DNA from: an uncultured Lachnospiraceae bacterium
Lineage (GTDB): Bacteria > Bacillota_A > Clostridia > Lachnospirales > Lachnospiraceae
Length of the DNA: 10,058 bases
NCBI GenBank assembly: GCA_947302185.1
Contig: CAMYVI010000077.1
Span: 1-10,058, forward strand
Direction: 5' to 3'
In this document: positions 7,801-10,058 of the stretch, in pieces
How the letters are laid out: each line of letters opens with the position of its first letter
Position numbering within the stretch: the stretch's first letter is position 1
Notes under the pieces: generated by a model
What the model was told of the DNA's origin: nothing
The model's input: the letters and a program-made list of their open reading frames with translations, nothing else
Database searches by the model: none
Made by a program: the position numbers and the translations under genes

Positions 7801-8159
7801 GCAACTCGACGCATGTTATCATGTCTGAGACGGGTCTGTCATCCGTCTATAACGGAAAGCAGCAGCAGGGTGAGCAGGCGGCTTCGGTTGCATTTGCATA
7901 CTATCTTGCGGAGTTCGATCCGAATATTGACATGCTGGCTATTCATCGCGATTATGACAACTCCGGTGAGACATCCGGCGGTTGGTGGCTTGGAATTTAC
8001 AACAGTAACGGTTCCGCTAAACCTTCTGCAGATGTATTCAAGTACATGGATACCAGAAGCTGGAGCAGTCATGTTAATCATTATATGAATTCTTATATCG
8101 GCAGCGACTGGAAGTCAAAGATAAGCGGATTCGATGCAAACTTCTTTACAAATAAGTAA
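4872..8159 (+). CDS. Secreted DUF5722 glycoside-hydrolase-like protein with three ricin-type trefoils
   Basis: The start is GTG at 4872, with GGGAGG at 4859-4864 seven bases upstream, giving 1095 residues. Residues 1-25 are a signal peptide (KGKK, hydrophobic core, VYG then Ala). An acidic Ser/Thr/Glu-rich linker runs to about 140. Three beta-trefoil lectin units follow, at roughly 150-295, 300-440 and 444-592, recognised by recurring QxW/QxF turns such as AQKF, QQW, SQRF, AQLW and KQKW; the first repeat of unit 2 is degenerate. About 500 C-terminal residues match DUF5722. NWIYGNE supplies Glu847 and VIMSETG supplies Glu986, the arrangement of acid/base and nucleophile in clan GH-A TIM-barrel hydrolases; HPYP and SLDHNW are other conserved blocks. 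I infer a secreted polysaccharide-degrading enzyme with lectin targeting; the substrate is unknown. No LPXTG, SLH or membrane anchor was seen. It is a single gene with its own promoter and a repeat-bearing leader. Confidence 0.9.
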   Translation: MKGKKLIACMISAMLLAGSMTSVYGADFETAEETPVGAAYADAPATTDGNAVTPDDESLAAVSETEINQSETSEENISEGATEAVPESVENAAGEIGSAAGISETTESGDISDTSSLTESRTESLTDSSISDLNRKQETLVGATYTSAEPADGKTYYIRCASNRNYTLTVSGNSVDNQANIVISKLEKTLNQKFMCRKMSDGTFVFTNLHSGKALRIAGNTPKNSANLWQHEFNSANSARWKALKNPDGSYRIGSKLNTSFVIDIHAGAIANNTNVQVYKWNKTVAQKFIFTETPVPSYAGTVQLRPANGTHMCVAPAKNSSASGAHVEITDADNQDILLYNAVKYSAGYYVLVNKSNGLVLSVQNSENKSGAKVIQEKRNNRFCQQWLMRKNSDGTYTYLSRLNSCLALTAKSGGTKAGTIMTLSIFKNYSSQRFYPSVYTASIVPTCQIYIRSVVNSDRVMDVSGAGTADGTNIDCYDWNETAAQKFRIEPVAYGTTTNVWYRIISVPSGKVLQVAGGNAAAGANIELGTYKKTKAQLWHPELKSDGCFTFRSALNTSLAIESTGSEAYGANIRLGTYNSVAKQKWFLTSVQITKTAVSYTDHSTVTVQATGAKQASDTGHAYLFAVSPYGKTIKSYKPLASANMGTSYVFHVPLNKNSAGSLLHRKFYIATVNHGVYRVISNPFFITNPQAAATNQKAFPTPARGTKKGIKTGADSVGMAKNLNCSHVVMDLPIDGFLGGSDLAYKYEGTTYHFSSIIDVYGDRIKTYNNAGIVVTGIFYMYDSSNTAYMYPAAASGSRRHSATLYALNTRDGNRKRLEALFACLAERWSTNGITLANWIYGNELQQYNVYNYTGDISYSEYHEALAEGFRMFNASIKSRWSNARTYISLDHNWNLSWNVAGTYNGMQLTADFNTDLKRQGLCHWDMAMHPYPSPEQDCRFWNRAFTVENSGASQQITMLNARYFSSYIKKTYGNSTHVIMSETGLSSVYNGKQQQGEQAASVAFAYYLAEFDPNIDMLAIHRDYDNSGETSGGWWLGIYNSNGSAKPSADVFKYMDTRSWSSHVNHYMNSYIGSDWKSKISGFDANFFTNK

Positions 8160-8170
8160 TAAAGCACCGG

Positions 8171-8199
8171 TTGTAAAAGAAAGGCCTCTGTGTTATCAT
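8171..8199 (+). promoter_or_regulatory. Promoter for the SEC-C gene
   Basis: TTGTAA (8171-8176), 17 bases, then TATCAT (8194-8199) preceded by TGT make a plausible extended -10 promoter. The predicted start is near 8206, about 44 bases before the ATG. The -10 box is also the left arm of a 9-bp inverted repeat (8194-8202 with 8211-8219, one G-U pair). No T-run follows that repeat, so it is not an evident terminator for the upstream gene. Confidence 0.55.
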
Positions 8200-8249
8200 T
8201 GCTTGGCATGGCGATGATATGCAACTTAAGATATGATTGAGGTGAAAAA

Positions 8250-8819
8250 ATGGCAGACGCTATTACGGGCGGCACAAATGTCGCTATTGAAAATGAACTG
8301 AAAGTTGATGAGAATACTCTTCTCGGCAAGTGGAGAAAAAAGGCATATAATCAGAATGCCGAGAAGGAATCTCTCAAACGATTCTGGAATGACTATTTTC
8401 AGATTGAGAAAAATATCTATGAACAGCTTCTTCAGAATCCGGATGAAGTTGTCAGCGGAACTGTGAAGGAGCTGGCAGAAAAGTATGATGTATCTGTTGA
8501 TATTATGACTGGCTTCCTGGACGGAATTAATGACAGCCTTAAGGAGAAAAATCCGATCGAGACAATGGATGAGGATACAGTGGTAAACCTCGGTTTCGAT
8601 AAGGAACTTCTTTACAAGAACATGGTCGACGCAAAGGCAGACTGGCTGTATGAGATCCCGGCATGGAAAGAAATTTTCTCGGAAGAGAAGCTTCACGAGC
8701 TTTATCTTGAACAGAAAAAGTCCGGTACTATCGTAAAGCCCAAAAAGATCGGGCGCAATGATCCCTGCCCGTGCGGATCAGGCAAGAAGTATAAGAAGTG
8801 CTGCGGAAGAAATCTGTAA
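8250..8819 (+). CDS. SEC-C motif zinc-binding protein of unknown function
   Basis: This 189-residue soluble protein ends in [19 protein letters not shown], a textbook SEC-C motif with Cys173, Cys175, Cys184 and Cys185 spaced CxC-x8-CC. In SecA this motif binds zinc and contacts SecB; in other proteins it is a general zinc module, so zinc binding is expected but the partner is not known. The first 165 residues are charged and helical. [21 protein letters not shown] (about 69-89, shown without its last residue Leu90) could be a helix-turn-helix-like element, but this is a weak impression. No signal peptide or membrane segment is present, so it is cytosolic. GAGGTG at 8239-8244 lies 5 bases before ATG, which fixes the start. 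It has its own predicted promoter and is closed by the terminator at 8825. No neighbour suggests a pathway, and I recognise no named gene. Confidence 0.88.
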   Translation: MADAITGGTNVAIENELKVDENTLLGKWRKKAYNQNAEKESLKRFWNDYFQIEKNIYEQLLQNPDEVVSGTVKELAEKYDVSVDIMTGFLDGINDSLKEKNPIETMDEDTVVNLGFDKELLYKNMVDAKADWLYEIPAWKEIFSEEKLHELYLEQKKSGTIVKPKKIGRNDPCPCGSGKKYKKCCGRNL

Positions 8820-8824
8820 CAATA

Positions 8825-8875
8825 AAAAAGCTGCTGTATCTGAGCATTGTTTCAGCTCAGATACAGCAGCTTTTT
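8825..8875. terminator. Bidirectional terminator between SEC-C and lipoprotein genes
   Basis: A 16-bp perfect stem (8830-8845 with 8855-8870) closes a 9-base loop. It is flanked by an A-tract on the left and a T-tract on the right, which extend the pairing by 5 bp. It begins 6 bases after the SEC-C stop codon. On the minus strand the A-tract becomes a T-tract, so it should also end the convergent lipoprotein transcript. Confidence 0.93.
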
Positions 8876-8922
8876 CTCTGCGGGAGAATCACCTGTCCTT
8901 AACAGGGCGGGTTATATCAAAC

Positions 8923-9708
8923 TCAGCGTATTACCCAGAAAAGCTGTTGTGCCTTGACGACACCCGTAGTCTGATCATCAAAGAACAGTGTCATCTCATC
9001 GCTGTCGTCGTATACTTCAAATGCAATTAGCGCTTCACAGGTCTCGCCTTTTTCAACGACTTGCGGTTCCGGATTATCGGGAAGAGTATAGTCGGGGATA
9101 TAGACCGATAGAGCTTTGCCTTCATCGTCAGCCATTCGGAAAAATATTTCCCCGAAGAGCATTCCGTGCTCGCATCCGGTGTTGGTATAGGTGAAATTCA
9201 CACGCGCGATTTTCGGAGCGGATGAGTGCGGATCCGTGTTCTTTACGATATCTACGGAATTTACGGTCAGGTCAACGTCGCCGGAGTTCGTATGGATAGT
9301 ATAAGTTGTGCCGAGCGTACAGGATTCGGCATTGTCTGCGGCGGTGATCTGATCGCCGGCCTGAATATTCAGGCCTTCGGCTACATCTGCGGCAGCAGGT
9401 GTTTCCTGACCGTCCGATTCAGTACTCTTGCCGTGGCTGTCCCCTTTGAGATAATCGGGAAGTTCTTCTGAAATGTTGCCTTTAGTGCTTTCTGTGTCTC
9501 CTGCCGTTGCTATTTTTTCGGATTCGGTCATAGATTCGTCAGCACCGATATTATCGTTCCCGAGGTAAATTGTGTCTTCACTTACAGAGAGTGTGTCCTC
9601 GGGTACAGAGTTCGGATCGGTCTCAGCTGATTTGGAACTATGGCCGCATCCCGCTGCAATAGTAATAGTAAGAAGCAGAAAAGCCGCTGTTTTTATTCCT
9701 TTTTTCAT
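8923..9708 (-). CDS. Putative lipoprotein with DUF5067/DUF4352-like C-terminal domain
   Basis: This 261-residue protein has a classic lipoprotein signal: KKGIK, a hydrophobic core, and lipobox IAAGC with Cys21. An acidic Ser/Thr-rich spacer runs to about residue 130, typical of a tether through the cell wall. The C-terminal 130 residues (TLGTTYTIHTNSGDVDLTV, then ARVNFTYTN, ADDEGKAL, VEKGETCEALIAFEV and MTLFFDD) have the alternating strand pattern of the Ig-like DUF4352/DUF5067 domains common in clostridial lipoproteins. Function is unknown, and no catalytic residues are evident. The start is placed at 9708 because AAGGAGG lies 5 bases upstream there; the frame remains open to 9876 without another good site. 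The gene is convergent with the SEC-C gene, shares its terminator, and is divergent from the leader at 9904. Confidence 0.87.
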   Translation of the reverse strand: MKKGIKTAAFLLLTITIAAGCGHSSKSAETDPNSVPEDTLSVSEDTIYLGNDNIGADESMTESEKIATAGDTESTKGNISEELPDYLKGDSHGKSTESDGQETPAAADVAEGLNIQAGDQITAADNAESCTLGTTYTIHTNSGDVDLTVNSVDIVKNTDPHSSAPKIARVNFTYTNTGCEHGMLFGEIFFRMADDEGKALSVYIPDYTLPDNPEPQVVEKGETCEALIAFEVYDDSDEMTLFFDDQTTGVVKAQQLFWVIR

Positions 9709-9763
9709 TTTAACCTCCTTATAGGCACGGAACAATCCGTAATCAGCGTTTGGCATCTTAACC

Positions 9764-9772
9764 ATAATATCA
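9764..9772 (-). promoter_or_regulatory. Possible extended -10 promoter for the lipoprotein gene
   Basis: The minus strand reads TGATATTAT, a TGn extension followed by a -10 box matching 5 of 6 consensus bases. No good -35 box lies at 16-18 bases; TTCACA occurs 20 bases upstream. The predicted start is near 9757, about 48 bases before the ATG. Confidence 0.4.
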
Positions 9773-9849
9773 CAAATTCCTGAAAAATGTGTGAATGACA
9801 AAGATTGAAGAGCTTTCTCTGTTGCGCGGCTGCGGTCCCCGAAAAGCAC

Positions 9850-9901
9850 AATTCTGTGCAAGCGTTCAAAAAACAAATTCTGCGTAAGTGATCAAAAAAA
9901 C
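9850..9901. repeat. Imperfect 26-base tandem repeat upstream of the leader promoter
   Basis: Units at 9850-9875 and 9876-9901 both begin AATTCTG, continue AAG and end TCAAAAAA; the first 24 bases differ at four positions. The second unit abuts the -35 box at 9904. The two A-tracts lie 26 bases apart. GCACA/TGTGC (9846-9859) adds a small dyad over the left edge. It could be an upstream activating or regulator-binding region. Confidence 0.6.
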
Positions 9902-9903
9902 AC

Positions 9904-9932
9904 TTGACGGGTTTATTGATTCGTGATAACTT
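9904..9932 (+). promoter_or_regulatory. Promoter of the structured leader RNA
   Basis: TTGACG (9904-9909), 17 bases, then TAACTT (9927-9932), preceded by TGA as an extended -10. The -10 box itself is weak, so the exact box is uncertain, but a strong -35, the TG extension and the structured transcript just downstream support a promoter here. Confidence 0.55.
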
Positions 9933-9937
9933 ATAGA

Positions 9938-10058
9938 AGTTCAAAAGCAAGCAGAGCTCAGCTCTCACCCCGGCATGCAGTCTGTGACCGGGCGTTCATA
10001 TTTCGCAAATGTGGTTGGTTTAGTTTGCGTGTGTGATTGAGAGTGACTGCGTCACTCT
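9938..10058 (+). ncRNA. Structured leader, probably the infC/L20 autoregulatory leader (cut at window end)
   Basis: Four hairpins follow the promoter: AGAG/CTCT (9953-9956, 9962-9965), CCCGG/CCGGG (9969-9973, 9988-9992), CGCAAA/TTTGCG (10004-10009, 10024-10029), and AGAGTGAC/GTCACTCT at the very end. The string GCAGAGCTC followed by GCTCTCACC is, as I recall it, typical of leaders ahead of infC-rpmI-rplT in Clostridia, where ribosomal protein L20 represses its own operon. That assignment comes from memory; the downstream gene is outside the window and not seen. The hairpins are seen directly. Confidence 0.6.
10040..10058 (+). terminator. Partial attenuator/terminator hairpin at the window edge
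   Basis: AGAGTGAC (10040-10047) and GTCACTCT (10051-10058) pair perfectly around TGC. The bases before the left arm (TGTGATTG) have no partner inside the window, so the stem probably extends past the end. A T-run, if present, would also lie outside, so the call as an attenuator is an inference from position in the leader. Confidence 0.5.

Noticed and set aside
8892..8906. CCTGT/ACAGG hairpin downstream of the minus-strand lipoprotein
   Set aside because: Short stem without a T-run; the strong bidirectional terminator at 8825-8875 explains termination.
9709..9876. Longer N-terminus for the minus-strand lipoprotein
   Set aside because: It would bury the lipoprotein signal in the interior. The start at 9708 has AAGGAGG 5 bases upstream.

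Overview
The window looks like chromosomal core sequence from a Gram-positive Clostridia bacterium, most likely a member of the Lachnospiraceae. Base composition is moderate, ribosome binding sites are strong AGGAGG/GGAGG types, two genes encode lipobox lipoproteins, and the PurB, PurA and DUF5722 proteins match forms I know from that family. No transposase, phage gene, CRISPR array, rRNA or tRNA was seen.

Layout. At 2-3469 on the + strand lies a purine run: the 3' part of purB (adenylosuccinate lyase), purA (adenylosuccinate synthetase), and a lipoprotein gene 15 bases behind purA. PurA and PurB catalyse the two consecutive steps from IMP to AMP. This run ends at a perfect 30-base palindromic terminator. 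A convergent minus-strand gene (3554-4366) encodes a HAD phosphatase with two N-terminal membrane segments. An intergenic region of about 500 bases carries divergent promoters: TTGACT/TATAAT for the HAD gene and TTGAAC/TATAAT for the next gene. That gene (4872-8159, GTG start) encodes a 1095-residue secreted protein with a signal peptide, an acidic Ser/Thr linker, three ricin-type beta-trefoils and a C-terminal DUF5722 domain resembling a clan GH-A glycoside hydrolase. A SEC-C zinc-motif protein (8250-8819) follows from its own promoter. A bidirectional terminator separates it from a convergent lipoprotein gene (8923-9708, minus). The right end (9904-10058) holds a promoter and the start of a structured leader RNA, probably the autoregulatory leader of infC-rpmI-rplT; its last hairpin is cut by the window edge.

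Main discovery candidate. An element of about 50 bases occurs three times, always in a 5' leader position: once directly after the purB stop codon and upstream of purA (1313-1365), and twice in tandem, 58 bases apart, in the roughly 184-base leader of the DUF5722 gene (4709-4762 and 4767-4812). Its first 24 bases align without gaps and every difference among the three copies is a transition. Copies 1 and A share a small hairpin around a constant GTGAC, with two compensatory base-pair changes. I do not recognise it as a known riboswitch. It could be an unreported cis-regulatory RNA, a DNA operator or a short dispersed repeat; a genome-wide and cross-species search would tell these apart.
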